Positions 26,848 through 36,371 of a stretch of DNA of 64,000 nt are shown here, one piece after another. The stretch is from P52-10 sp041397365. GTDB lineage: Bacteria > Pseudomonadota > Alphaproteobacteria > Rhizobiales > Xanthobacteraceae. The notes beneath the pieces are model-generated. The model searched no databases. It was not told where the DNA came from and saw only the letters and a program-made list of their open reading frames with translations. Position 1 is the first letter of the stretch, and every line of letters begins with the position of its first letter. The translations under genes and the position numbers were made by a program. Location: positions 186,001 through 250,000 of the forward strand of contig JAWKWT010000006.1 of assembly GCA_041397365.1 (NCBI GenBank), read 5' to 3'.

Positions 26848-28120
26848 TCAGCTCGCGCTGGCCGTCGTCGTCTCGCGCTCGGAGCGATCCGCGTAGATAT
26901 AGAGCGGCCGCGCCGTTGCCTCGACCACTTCGCGCGAGATCACGACTTCCTCGACGCCTTCGAGGCTCGGCAGATCGAACATCGTCTCCAGCAGGATCGA
27001 CTCCAGGATCGAGCGAAGTCCGCGCGCGCCGGTCTTGCGCTCGATCGCCTTGCGGGCGACCGCGCCAAGCGCCTCGTCGGCGAAGGTCAGCTCAATGTTC
27101 TCCATCTCGAACAGCCGCTGATACTGCTTCACCAGCGCGTTCTTCGGCTCGGTGAGGATTTTCTTCAGCGACGCCTCGTCGAGGTCTTCCAGCGTCGCGA
27201 CCACCGGCAGACGGCCGACGAACTCCGGAATGAGGCCGTATTTCAGCAGATCCTCCGGCTCGACCTCGCGGAAGATTTCGCCGGTGCGGCGATCTTCCGG
27301 CGCCAACACGGACGCTGCGAAGCCGATCGAAGTGGTCCGCCCGCGCGAGGAGATGATCTTCTCAAGCCCGGAGAACGCGCCGCCGCAGATGAACAGGATG
27401 TTGGTGGTATCCACCTGCAAAATTCTTGCTGCGGATGCTTGCGGCCCCCTGCGGAGGCACGGAGGCGACGGTGCCTTCCATGATCTTCAACAAAGCCTGC
27501 TGCACGCCCTCGCCCGACACATCACGCGTGATCGACGGATTGTCGGACTTGCGCGAAATCTTGTCGATCTCGTCGATATAGACGATGCCGCGCTGCGCAC
27601 GCTCGACATTGTAGTCGGCCGCCTGCAACAACTTCAGGATGATGTTCTCGACGTCCTCGCCGACATAGCCGGCTTCGGTCAGCGTCGTCGCATCCGCCAT
27701 CGTGAACGGCACGTCGAGAATGCGCGCCAGCGTCTGCGCCAGCAGCGTCTTGCCCGAGCCGGTCGGTCCGATCAGCAGGATGTTCGACTTCGCCAGTTCG
27801 ACGTCGTTGTGCTTGGTCTGGTGGTTCAGCCGCTTGTAGTGGTTGTGAACCGCGACCGAGAGCACCTTCTTCGCATGGTGCTGGCCGATGACGTAGTCAT
27901 CAAGCACCTTGCAGATTTCCTTCGGCGTCGGAATGCCGTCGCGCGACTTGACCAGCGAGGACTTGTTCTCCTCGCGGATGATGTCCATGCACAGCTCGAC
28001 GCATTCGTCGCAGATGAAGACCGTGGGGCCGGCGATCAGCTTGCGAACTTCATGCTGGCTCTTGCCGCAGAACGAGCAATACAGCGTGTTCTTTGAATCA
28101 CTCGAACCAACCTTGCTCAT
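26848..28120 (-). CDS. clpX: ATP-dependent Clp protease ATP-binding subunit ClpX (two apparent frameshifts)
   Basis: AAA+ unfoldase that feeds substrates to ClpP. Corrected length is 424 aa. The N-terminal C4 zinc domain shows CSFCGKSQHEV and FICDECVELC; Walker A is GPTGSGKTLLAQT; Walker B is VYIDEIDKIS; sensor and C-terminal blocks (LIPEFVGRLPVV, KTGARGLRSI) follow. The frame is lost at 27445-27449 (C run one short) and again at 27419-27422 (A run one short); adding both restores PPQGGRKHPQQEFLQVDTT. GGAG lies seven bases upstream of the ATG. Confidence 0.94.
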
Positions 28121-28535
28121 TCTTCTCTCCGTCCGCGCTTCACTTCAGTCTGAAGGCTACCTGCCTGGGGTCCCCTCATCTAGGGGCAAATTCCGTACCA
28201 GAAAGGCCCCCCAAGTCGAATTCGTCAGGGTATCAGGGTCGTCACGATGACATCGAATCGCTTCGATTACATCAGCCTCGCCAGACGCGGTCCATCCTAG
28301 AGGACCATGCTAGCTCCGCGAAAATCAAAATTTAGCTAATGACTCTCGCGGCCGTTCAAAGGTTCATGCCGCTTTTACCGGCTTTTGCCGGGACGCCAAG
28401 GCCGAATTTGAACAGGCGTGGCCGCGAGGACACGCCGTCCCGTCGTGGGGAACCATTCTGGAGATGTTCCAACCGGCGAGCCGTGCGGTGCTGCATAACG
28501 TCGCGCGGCCAACGCCCCTCTCCCGGCCCTAGCCG
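28121..28535. other. Intergenic stretch between clpX and clpP
   Basis: 415 bases with no supported gene. It must contain the clpX promoter and the end of the clpP transcript. I see no strong hairpin-plus-T-run terminator and no clear sigma-70 or heat-shock promoter. Confidence 0.4.
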
Positions 28536-29174
28536 TCACGCCGCCTTGGTGGCGGAGCCCGGCTCCTCGGGTCGCTTGTCGATCACCTTGTCGACCAGCC
28601 CGAATTCCTTCGCCATGTCGGCGGTGAGGAACTTGTCGCGCTCCAGCGCGTCCTCGATCGCCTTGTAGGGCTGGCCGGTGTGCTTGACGTAGATTTCGTT
28701 CAGCCGCTTCTTCAGGTTCAGGATTTCCTGGGCGTGCAGCATGATGTCGGTCGCCTGGCCCTGGAAGCCGCCGGACGGCTGATGCACCATGATCCGCGCA
28801 TTCGGCAGCGCGAAACGCATGTCCTTTTCGCCGGCGCACAGGAGCAGCGATCCCATCGAGGCGGCCTGGCCCGTGCACAGCGTCGACACCGGCGGACGGA
28901 TGAACTGCATCGTGTCGTAGATCGCCAGCCCCGACGTCACCACCCCGCCCGGCGAGTTGATGTACATCGAGATTTCCTTCTTCGGATTCTCGGCCTCAAG
29001 GAACAAAAGCTGAGCGACGGCCAGCGTCGACATTCCGTCCTCGACCGGACCGGTCAGGAAGATGATGCGTTCTTTCAGAAGCCGCGAGAAAATATCGTAG
29101 GCGCGCTCGCCCCGGTTGGTCTGCTCGACCACCATCGGAACGAGGTTCATGTAGGTCTCAACCGGATCGCGCAT
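28536..29174 (-). CDS. clpP: ATP-dependent Clp protease proteolytic subunit
   Basis: Tetradecameric serine peptidase that works with ClpX or ClpA. 212 aa. The catalytic triad is visible: Ser in TGQAASMGSLLL near residue 106, His in ARIMVHQPSGG near residue 130, and Asp in the AIEDALERDKF region near residue 180. It begins MRDPVETYMNLVPMVVEQT with a GGGTGAG ribosome-binding sequence. It lies in the conserved tig-clpP-clpX-lon order, transcribed in the same direction. Confidence 0.96.
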   Translation of the reverse strand: MRDPVETYMNLVPMVVEQTNRGERAYDIFSRLLKERIIFLTGPVEDGMSTLAVAQLLFLEAENPKKEISMYINSPGGVVTSGLAIYDTMQFIRPPVSTLCTGQAASMGSLLLCAGEKDMRFALPNARIMVHQPSGGFQGQATDIMLHAQEILNLKKRLNEIYVKHTGQPYKAIEDALERDKFLTADMAKEFGLVDKVIDKRPEEPGSATKAA

Positions 29175-29517
29175 GGCTCACCCAAAATCCAAATGTTGTG
29201 AAGCGATGACCGGCTGACGGTTAAGGAGCGCGGCGGGCTTCGTGATGCAGTCAGTCGAAGATATGGGCCGGGCGGCCCAAAGCAAGGTCGCAAAACAGGA
29301 TCGGCCCCCATGGAAGCTGATTCGTCCCGCCGCGGCAAAAGGGAATGCCGTGGGCAATTGCACTGATTTCACGCAGGGTTAACGCCCGCTTTTCAGAAAT
29401 TCTGGCAACTCGCTGCGAGAACGGGTCACGAAAAACGGGCCACCTGAGACCAGATGACCCGTGCAAGATTGCTGATGACCGCCGGGCGGCAATTCCCGTC
29501 CGGCCCGGCGAGGTCGG
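29175..29517. other. Intergenic stretch between clpP and tig
   Basis: 343 bases. It holds the tig terminator at 29430-29462 and, closer to clpP, the presumed clpP promoter, which I could not define. No supported gene. Confidence 0.45.
29430..29462 (-). terminator. Rho-independent terminator of tig
   Basis: On the minus strand an 8-bp stem ACGGGTCA / TGGCCCGT (one G-T pair) with a 12-base loop is followed by TTTTT. It lies 56 bases past the tig stop. Confidence 0.75.
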
Positions 29518-30870
29518 TCAGGCGGCCGGCTGGTCGTCCTTGAACAGCTCCTCGCGGGTCATCTTCTTCTCGTCGACCTTGGCGAGTTCGAGCACGAAGT
29601 CGACCACCTTGTCCTCGAAGATCGGCGCGCGGAGCTGCGCCAGCATCTGCGGGTTGCTGCGATAATAATCCCAGACCTGCTTTTCCTGACCGGGGAACTG
29701 GCGCGCGCGCTCGACCAGCGCCCGGCCGACTTCCTCGTCGGTGACGGTGATGTTGTTCTTCTCGCCGATCTCCGACAGGACGAGGCCGAGACGGACGCGG
29801 CGGTCGGCGATCTTGCGATAGTCCTCCTGCGCCTTCTCCTCGGTGGTGTTCTCGTCGGCGAAAGTGCGGTTGACCGACTCCATCTCCTTCTTGACGGAAT
29901 TCCACATCAGGTCGAATTCCTGATCCACCAGCGTCTGCGGCGGATCGAATTTGTGGGTTTCGTCGAGCTGGTCGAGCAACTGCCGCTTGACGCGCTGACG
30001 GGTCGCGCCGTCGAACTCCTGCTTGATCCGCTCGCGCGCGGCTTCCTTCAGCTTGTCGAGCGAATCCAGGCCGAGCTTCTTGGCGAATTCGTCGTCGGGG
30101 GTGAGCGTCTGCGGCGCTTCGATCAGGGTCGCGGTCGTGACGAATTCCGCGTCCTTGCCCGCGAGCTGGTCGTTGCCGTAATTGACCGGGAACGTCACCT
30201 TGAGCGTGCGGGTCTCGTCCTTGCCGATCCCGACGAGCTGATCCTCGAAACCGGGGATGAAGGTGTTGGAGCCGATCTGCACCGGCACGTTCTCGCTGGT
30301 GCCGCCCTCGAAGGCTTCGCCGTCGATCGTGCCCTTGAACGAGATGGTGACGCGGTCGCCGGCCTCGGCCTTGGCGCCCTCGCCCTTGTCGGCGAACGGC
30401 CGGTTCTGCTCGGCGATCCGCTTGACCGCCTCTTCAACGTCTTCGTCGGTGACGTCGACGGTCGGCTTCTCGATGGTGAAGCCCTTGAAATCGGCCAGCG
30501 CGATCGGCGGAATGACTTCGATCGCAACCGTGTAGGTCAGGTCGGACTTGCCATCGAGCAGCTTGTTGATCTCGTCCTGATCGGTCGGCAGCGTCACCTT
30601 CGGCTCGGTCGCGAGCTTGAAGCCGCGCTCGGTGAAAATCTTGGTGTTGGTGTCGCGGACCATCTGGTCGATGGTCTCGGCCATTACCGATTTGCCGTAG
30701 AGCTTCTTGAGATGTCCGGCCGGCACCTTGCCGGGGCGGAATCCGTTGATCCGCACCTTGTCCTTCATATCGGCAAGACGCTCGTCGACCTTGGTCTCGA
30801 GGTCGGTGACCGGGACGCTGACCTGAAACTCGTGCTTCAGACCTTCGGAGAGCGTTTCGTTGACTTGCAT
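29518..30870 (-). CDS. tig: Trigger factor
   Basis: Ribosome-bound chaperone with peptidyl-prolyl isomerase activity. 450 aa, intact. The ribosome-docking signature is NGFRPGKVPAGHLKKLYG near residue 41 (GFRxGxxP). The FKBP-type domain lies at about 150-250 (GDRVTISFKGTIDGEAFEGG). The C-terminal helical substrate-binding region runs to about residue 435, then a short tail. First gene of the tig-clpP-clpX-lon series. Confidence 0.96.
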   Translation of the reverse strand: MQVNETLSEGLKHEFQVSVPVTDLETKVDERLADMKDKVRINGFRPGKVPAGHLKKLYGKSVMAETIDQMVRDTNTKIFTERGFKLATEPKVTLPTDQDEINKLLDGKSDLTYTVAIEVIPPIALADFKGFTIEKPTVDVTDEDVEEAVKRIAEQNRPFADKGEGAKAEAGDRVTISFKGTIDGEAFEGGTSENVPVQIGSNTFIPGFEDQLVGIGKDETRTLKVTFPVNYGNDQLAGKDAEFVTTATLIEAPQTLTPDDEFAKKLGLDSLDKLKEAARERIKQEFDGATRQRVKRQLLDQLDETHKFDPPQTLVDQEFDLMWNSVKKEMESVNRTFADENTTEEKAQEDYRKIADRRVRLGLVLSEIGEKNNITVTDEEVGRALVERARQFPGQEKQVWDYYRSNPQMLAQLRAPIFEDKVVDFVLELAKVDEKKMTREELFKDDQPAA

Positions 30871-30976
30871 CGTCTCAATCTTCTTCTCAAGAAGGCCCCG
30901 TCAAGAGCCTGATAAACCTTTGCAAAACCCGACCGATCGCTCGGCCCGCCTTGCGCGTTGACACCATCCGCTGTCT

Positions 30977-31061
30977 TGGTGCGGGCGGAGGGACTCGAAC
31001 CCCCACGACTTTCATCACTGGAACCTAAACCCAGCGCGTCTACCAATTCCGCCACGCCCGC
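30977..31061 (-). tRNA. tRNA-Leu(TAG)
   Basis: 85-base class II tRNA on the minus strand. Acceptor GCGGGCG / CGCCCGC; anticodon stem CTGGG / TCCAG with loop TTTAGGT giving TAG (Leu); a long variable arm follows; T loop GGTTCGAGTCC; encoded CCA. Confidence 0.97.
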
Positions 31062-31215
31062 AAAGCAGTAAGGCGTCCGGCGGCTCGGCCGCGGGCGGCG
31101 GCTTATAACATGCGCAAACCGCCTCGCAGCAAAAAAATGGGGATTCGGGAGGGATTTAGCCAGCGCTGGACAGAATGCCGCGAACATGGTCCGCATCCTG
31201 CCCGAGGATTCCTTG

Positions 31216-32517
31216 ATGACCGACCGCCCGCCCCCGCTTGTCACCAGCCGCCGTCGCCTTCTCGGCGGTCTCGGCGCGAGCGTGCTGCTGCCGCTGATTC
31301 CGCCATCGGCGCGGGCGCAGGTGCGAGCCCTGCCACGGCTAGCGGTGGCCTTGAACGAAACTCCGCTCGACTTGCGCCCCGGCCAGCCGCCGACGACGGC
31401 GCTGCGATTCGCGCCCGAGGTCCGTGACTGGAACGGCGCGCTGCAACGCGGCGACACACTGAATCTCGATCTGACCAGTCCCGCGCCGGTGGGCTTGAGC
31501 TGGTACGGCCTCGACGGCATCGCGCAACCGCCCAATACGGCAGCCCGCCTGTCGGTGCCGCTGCGGGCGGCGGGAACCTGTTTCGTTGTCGCCCGCAGCG
31601 CGAGCGAGGCCGAACCGCGCCTCCTCCCCTGCGGCGCGCTGGCGGTCAAGGAGGCCAAGCCGCCCGAGGTCGATCGCGACGAAATCCTGCTGATCGAGGA
31701 CTGGCGGCTGAAGGCGGACGGCACCGCGCTGCCGCCGGGCCAGCCGGTCGGCGACGCCGCGACCCTTTACACCGTCAACGGACAACCGAACTGGACCATC
31801 GCCGCCCGCGCCAACGAGCGGCTGCGGCTGCGGCTGGTCAATGGCTGCCATCGCGCCGTGGTGGCGCTGCGGATCGCCGACCACGATGTCCGCGTGATCG
31901 CCATCGACGGCCAGCCGGCGGAACCGTTTCCGGCACGCGACGGCCGGCTCATCCTCAGTCCCGGCACCCGCCTCGACGTGCTGGTGGACGCCGCCCGTCC
32001 GCCCGGATCGGTGTCGCAAATCCTGCTGCATGACGGCACGACGCCGAAGCCGGTGGCGATGCTGCGCTACTCCGCCGACGCGCCGGTGCGGACGCGGCGC
32101 TGCCGCTCGCCGCTCAACTTCCGGACAACGGCCTGCCGGCCAAAATGCCGTTTCAGAATGCGCAACGCTTCGAGCTTGCGGTCGGAACCTTAGCCGCTGA
32201 TGGCGAATGGCTGGCCTCCGAGCGCGCGGCGCTTCAGGCGGCTCCGGCCTTTCGCGCGGCGCGGCCGCACCGTCATGCTGGCGCTGACCAACCGCGCACC
32301 GACGCCGGTCACGCTGCGCATGCAGGGTCATCATTTCCGCCTGCTCGACCGGCTCGACGACGGCTGGAAACCGTTCTGGCTCGACACGCTGCTGTTCGAT
32401 GTCGGGCAGACGCACCGCATCGCGTTCCTCGCCGAGCATGCCGGCAACTGGCCGCTGGAGACGATCGGCATCGACTGGGCATCGCCACGCCTGACGCGCT
32501 GGTACACGGTGGAATAA
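31216..32517 (+). CDS. Multicopper-oxidase-fold protein lacking copper ligands, Tat-exported (two apparent frameshifts)
   Basis: About 433 aa. The twin-arginine signal is SRRRLLGGLGASVLLPL at residues 11-27. Three cupredoxin-like domains can be followed: IEDWRLKADGTALPPG, TVNGQPNWTI, GHHFRLLDRLDDGWKPFWLDTLLFDVGQTHRIAF. Every position where a laccase has copper ligands is changed: residues 94-101 are LSWYGLDG where HWHG is expected, the YHSH region is CFVVARSA, and the C-terminal HCHxxxxM is NWPLETIGID. It therefore resembles FtsP/SufI more than a working oxidase. The frame is lost at 32089-32091 (G run short) and regained between about 32200 and 32270. Confidence 0.8.
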
Positions 32518-32519
32518 GC

Positions 32520-34025
32520 TCAGTATTCGACCGCGAACAGGTCATACAGCCTGCGAAAAACCTCCGGCATCGCCTCCGGCAAATCCTCCGCGATCAGGCC
32601 GGGGCCGGCTTCCGCGCCGGCCTCGCCATGCATCCAGACGGCCATCGAGGCCGCCTCGAACGCCGGCACGCCCTGCGCCAGCATCGCCGCGACGATGCCG
32701 GACAGCACGTCGCCCGAGCCCGCCGTGCCAAGCCAGGGCGGCGCATTGGCGGCGATCGCGGCGCGCCCGTCCGGCGAGGCCGTCACCGTGTCCGCGCCCT
32801 TCAGCACGATCACCGCGCCCGAGCGCGCCGCCGCCCGCCGCGCACGCTCCAGCTTCGACAGCGCCGCGTCCTCCGCAAGATCCCGAAAGAGCCGGGCGAA
32901 CTCGCCGTCATGCGGAGTCAGCACGACATTGCCGTTGCCCGCGCCGGCAATCGTCTCGAACAGAATATCCGGCTTTTCAGCGAAACTGGTCAGCGCATCG
33001 GCGTCGAGCACCGCCGCGCGCTTCGCTGAGACGATCGTCAAAGCGAGGTCGCGCGTGCGTGCACTGAGGCCGCAGCCGGGGCCGACGACCAGCGCGTTGA
33101 AGCGCGCATCCGTCAGCAGCGCCGCCAGATCGGCCGGTGTATCCACCTGCCGCAGCATGATCGCTGTCAGATGCGCCGCCTGCGAGGCAAGCGCGTCAGC
33201 GGGAGCCGCGACCGTCACCAGCCCCCCCCCGCCGCGTAACGCACCGCGCGCGGACAGCCGCGCCGCGCCGCCTGTGAGCGCCCCGCCCGACAGCACCACC
33301 GCATGCCCGCGTGAATATTTGTGGCCGTCGATGCGCGGCACCGGAAACGCGCTCCCCCAAAGCTCCGGCGTATTCTCATATGCGCGAACGCCGATCGTCG
33401 CCGTCACCGCCGGATCGATGCCGATATCGGCCACGCGCAGCCGCCCGCAATGCGCCCGTCCCGGCAGCAGCAGATGCCCCGGCTTCTTGCGGAAGAAGGT
33501 CACGGTCTGGGTGGCGCGGACGGCGATGCCCATGATCGCGCCGCTGGTGCCGTTGATGCCGCTCGGAAGATCGACGGCGAGGATCGGCGCATCGCTGGCA
33601 TTCATCGCCTCGATGATCGCACGCGGATCGCCCTTCACCGGCCGGTCGAGCCCCGCGCCGAACAGCGCGTCGATGATAAGCGCGGGCGTTCCGAACGCGG
33701 CCGAATCGCAGTCCAGCACCGGGCCTTGCCAGTCGGCAGCCGCCCGCGCCGCGTCGCCCTTGAGGGTATCGCGGCTGCACAGCAGCATCACCGCCACCTC
33801 GCGCCCGCGCCGCTTGAGTTCCGTCGCGGCAACGAAACCGTCGCCGCCATTGTTGCCGCGTCCGGCCACCACCAGGATCGGCCCATCCTCGGCCATTTCC
33901 AGCGCGGCCGCGGCGACCGCCGCGCCTGCCCGCCGCATTAGCGCATAGCCCTCGACGCCGCCTTCGATGGTCAGACGGTCCGCCATCGCCATCTCGGTCG
34001 TGGTGAGAATTTCGATCGCGGCCAT
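32520..34025 (-). CDS. nnr: Bifunctional NAD(P)H-hydrate epimerase / ADP-dependent dehydratase
   Basis: Repairs hydrated NAD(P)H. 501 aa with two domains. The N-terminal epimerase (YjeF_N) has VVAGRGNNGGDGFVAA near residue 51; the C-terminal ribokinase-like dehydratase has NVVLTPHDGEFARLF near residue 355 and LGTAGSGDVLSGIVAAML near residue 430. The ATG at 34025 (MAAIEILTTTEMAMADRLT) fits the usual N-terminus; a longer frame to 34094 adds an unlikely basic leader. Divergent from glnB; converges on the multicopper-oxidase-like gene with a two-base gap. Confidence 0.95.
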   Translation of the reverse strand: MAAIEILTTTEMAMADRLTIEGGVEGYALMRRAGAAVAAAALEMAEDGPILVVAGRGNNGGDGFVAATELKRRGREVAVMLLCSRDTLKGDAARAAADWQGPVLDCDSAAFGTPALIIDALFGAGLDRPVKGDPRAIIEAMNASDAPILAVDLPSGINGTSGAIMGIAVRATQTVTFFRKKPGHLLLPGRAHCGRLRVADIGIDPAVTATIGVRAYENTPELWGSAFPVPRIDGHKYSRGHAVVLSGGALTGGAARLSARGALRGGGGLVTVAAPADALASQAAHLTAIMLRQVDTPADLAALLTDARFNALVVGPGCGLSARTRDLALTIVSAKRAAVLDADALTSFAEKPDILFETIAGAGNGNVVLTPHDGEFARLFRDLAEDAALSKLERARRAAARSGAVIVLKGADTVTASPDGRAAIAANAPPWLGTAGSGDVLSGIVAAMLAQGVPAFEAASMAVWMHGEAGAEAGPGLIAEDLPEAMPEVFRRLYDLFAVEY

Positions 34026-34114
34026 CACAAAATTCCTGCCGGTTGCCCGATCCGCGCGCACCCGCCTGACATGCGGGCGGCAAGTTCTTCGCATGCGCGA
34101 ACGACTCTGGTTAC

Positions 34115-34128
34115 ATAATGAGCATTAT
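34115..34128. promoter_or_regulatory. AT-rich palindrome between nnr and glnB (operator candidate)
   Basis: ATAATG-AG-CATTAT, a perfect 6-bp inverted repeat around two bases, 90 bases upstream of nnr and in a locally AT-rich zone. It could be an operator for the nnr promoter. No known regulator motif was matched. Confidence 0.35.
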
Positions 34129-34229
34129 GCCTAATTTAACGCCACAGCTGCCAGCGGCACTTTGCGCCCAGTTTTCTCGGCTGCTGTTAATCGACTGATA
34201 ACACGCCGCTTTCCCCACGCGAAGCGAAG

Positions 34230-34245
34230 TGGCATAGACCCTGCT
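34230..34245 (+). promoter_or_regulatory. Sigma-54 (RpoN) promoter of glnB-glnA
   Basis: TGGCATAGACCCTGCT matches the RpoN consensus TGGCACRNNNNTTGCW at all but two fixed positions, with GG at 34231-34232 and GC at 34243-34244 exactly ten bases apart. Transcription would start near 34256, about 70 bases before the glnB start. NtrC-dependent glnB promoters of this type are known in rhizobia. I did not find a clear NtrC site upstream. Confidence 0.75.
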
Positions 34246-34326
34246 TAAAGGCCGGTTGCGAGGCGGCAGAGGCGCAAGGTTCGCGCCGGCCGGCGAAGAC
34301 GAATGGAAGTGCCGGGAGAAGATGAA

Positions 34327-34666
34327 TTGAAGAAAATCGAGGCGATCATCAAGCCGTTCAAGCTCGATGAGGTGAAGGAGGCCCTTCAGGAAGTCGGGCT
34401 GCAAGGCATCACCGTGACCGAGGCCAAAGGGTTCGGCCGGCAGAAGGAGCCATGCCGAACTGTATCGCGGCGCGGAGTACATCGTCGATTTTCTCCCGAA
34501 AGTGAAAATCGAGATCGTGATCGGCGACGATCTGGTCGAAAAGGCCATCGACGCAATCCGGCGCGCCGCCCAGACCGGGCGTATCGGCGACGGCAAGATT
34601 TTCGTCTCCAATATCGAGGAAGCCATTCGCATCCGCACCGGCGAGTCCGGACTGGATGCAATCTGA
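34327..34666 (+). CDS. glnB: Nitrogen regulatory protein P-II (TTG start; one apparent frameshift)
   Basis: Trimeric signal protein that reports 2-oxoglutarate, ATP/ADP and uridylylation state to NtrB and GlnE. 112 aa after correction. It starts with TTG at 34327 (KKIEAIIKPFKLDEVKEAL) behind GGGAGAAG; an upstream ATG at 34303 in the same frame would add eight non-family residues. An extra A at 34448 breaks the frame after GFGRQK; removing it gives GHAELYRGAEYIVDFLP with the T-loop tyrosine that GlnD uridylylates. It lies 108 bases before glnA under the sigma-54 promoter. GlnB rather than GlnK because of the glnA linkage. Confidence 0.92.
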
Positions 34667-34774
34667 CGCCATCTTCAAGCCCGCTTGAAGACATCACCAA
34701 ACAGCAGCAACCCGCCGCCGCGAAAAGACGACCTGTTCAACCACACGACCCGTAGAGAGATACAAGGGGTTTCC

Positions 34775-36182
34775 ATGAAGACTGCCCAAGACGTCCTGAA
34801 GGCCATCAAGGACAACGACGTGAAATACGTCGACCTGCGATTTACCGATCCGCGCGGCAAGTGGCAGCATGTCACCTTCGACATATCGATGATCGACGAG
34901 GAGATTTTCGCCGAAGGCACGATGTTCGACGGCTCCTCGATCGCCGGCTGGAAGGCGATCAACGAGTCCGACATGATGCTGATGCTCGACCCGACCACCG
35001 CCACGATCGATCCGTTCTTCGCAGAGACGACGATGGTCATCACCTGCGACATCATGGAGCCCTCGACCGGCCAGCCCTACAACCGCGACCCGCGCGGCAT
35101 CGCCAAGAAGGCCGAGGCGATGGTCAAGTCGATGGGCATCGGCGACACCGTCTTCGTCGGCCCCGAAGCCGAATTCTTCGTGTTCGACGACGTGCGCTTC
35201 TCGGCGTCCCCCTACAACACCGGCTTCAAGCTCGATTCCTCGGAACTGCCGAGCAATTCCGACACCGAATATGAAGGCGGCAATCTCGGCCACCGCATCC
35301 GCACCAAGGGCGGCTACTTCCCGGTCCCGCCGCAGGATTCGGTGCAGGACATGCGTTCCGAAATGCTCGGCGCGATGGCGCGCATGGGCGTCAAGGTCGA
35401 GAAGCATCACCACGAGGTGGCCTCGGCTCAGCACGAACTCGGCATGAAGTTCGATACGCTGACCTACATGGCCGACCAGATGCAGATCTACAAATACTGC
35501 ATCCATCAGGTCGCCCATATCTACGGCAAGACCGCGACCTTCATGCCGAAGCCGATCTTCGGCGACAACGGCTCAGGCATGCATGTGCATCAGTCGATCT
35601 GGAAGGACGGCAGCCGACCTTCGCCGGCAACAAATATGCCGACCTGTCGGAGACCTGCCTCTATTACATCGGCGGCATCATCAAGCACGCCAAGGCGGTC
35701 AACGCTTCACCAACCCGTCGACCAACTCCTACAAGCGTCTGGTCCCCGGCTATGAAGCGCCGGTGCTGCTCGCCTATTCGGCGCGCAACCGCTCCGCCTC
35801 CTGCCGTATCCCCTACACCACCTCGCCGAAGGCCAAGCGCGTGGAGGTCCGCTTCCCCGATCCGATGGCCAATCCGTATCTCGCCTTCGCGGCGATGCTG
35901 ATGGCCGGCCTCGACGGCATCAAGAACAAGATCGATCCGGGTCCGGCGATGGACAAGGACCTGTACGATCTGCCGAAGGAAGAACTGAAGCAGATCCCGA
36001 CGGTTTGCGGTTCGCTCCGCGAGGCGCTCGAAAGCCTCGACAAGGATCGCGCCTTCCTCAAGAACGGCGGCGTGTTCGACGACGACTTCATCGACAGCTA
36101 CATCGAGCTGAAGATGACCGAAGTGATGCGTTTCGAAATGACGCCGCACCCGGTGGAATTCGACATGTACTACTCGCAGTAA
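34775..36182 (+). CDS. glnA: Glutamine synthetase type I (two apparent frameshifts)
   Basis: Makes glutamine from glutamate, ammonia and ATP. Corrected length is 469 aa, exactly typical of GlnA-I. Blocks: MFDGSSIAGWKAI near residue 50, VGPEAEFFVFD near residue 129, NGSGMHVHQS near residue 265, NRSASCRIP near residue 345, and the adenylylation tyrosine in KDLYDLP near residue 397. One C is missing at 35611 (restoring GQPTFAGNKYADLSE) and one at 35705 (restoring NAFTNPSTNSYKRL). The ATG is MKTAQDVLKAIKD at 34775. Co-transcribed with glnB. Confidence 0.95.
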
Positions 36183-36371
36183 GCCCTGCGATTTTCCCAA
36201 GACGCGAAGCGCGCTCCGCGAGGGGCGCCTTTGTTGGGGAAAACCTGGCCAGCAGGCGTCGTCCCGCGCGACCGGGCCAAACTCAGGCCACCCGGAACGC
36301 CCGGCAAGCATCCGCCCTTGATCCGCCGCCCCGCTTCGGCAACAACGGTTGCCTCAGACCGAGGACGCCGC

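Noticed and set aside
22895..28120. lon and clpX as pseudogenes
   Set aside because: All domains and catalytic motifs are conserved on both sides of every break, and the breaks are in base runs, as in other essential genes of the window.
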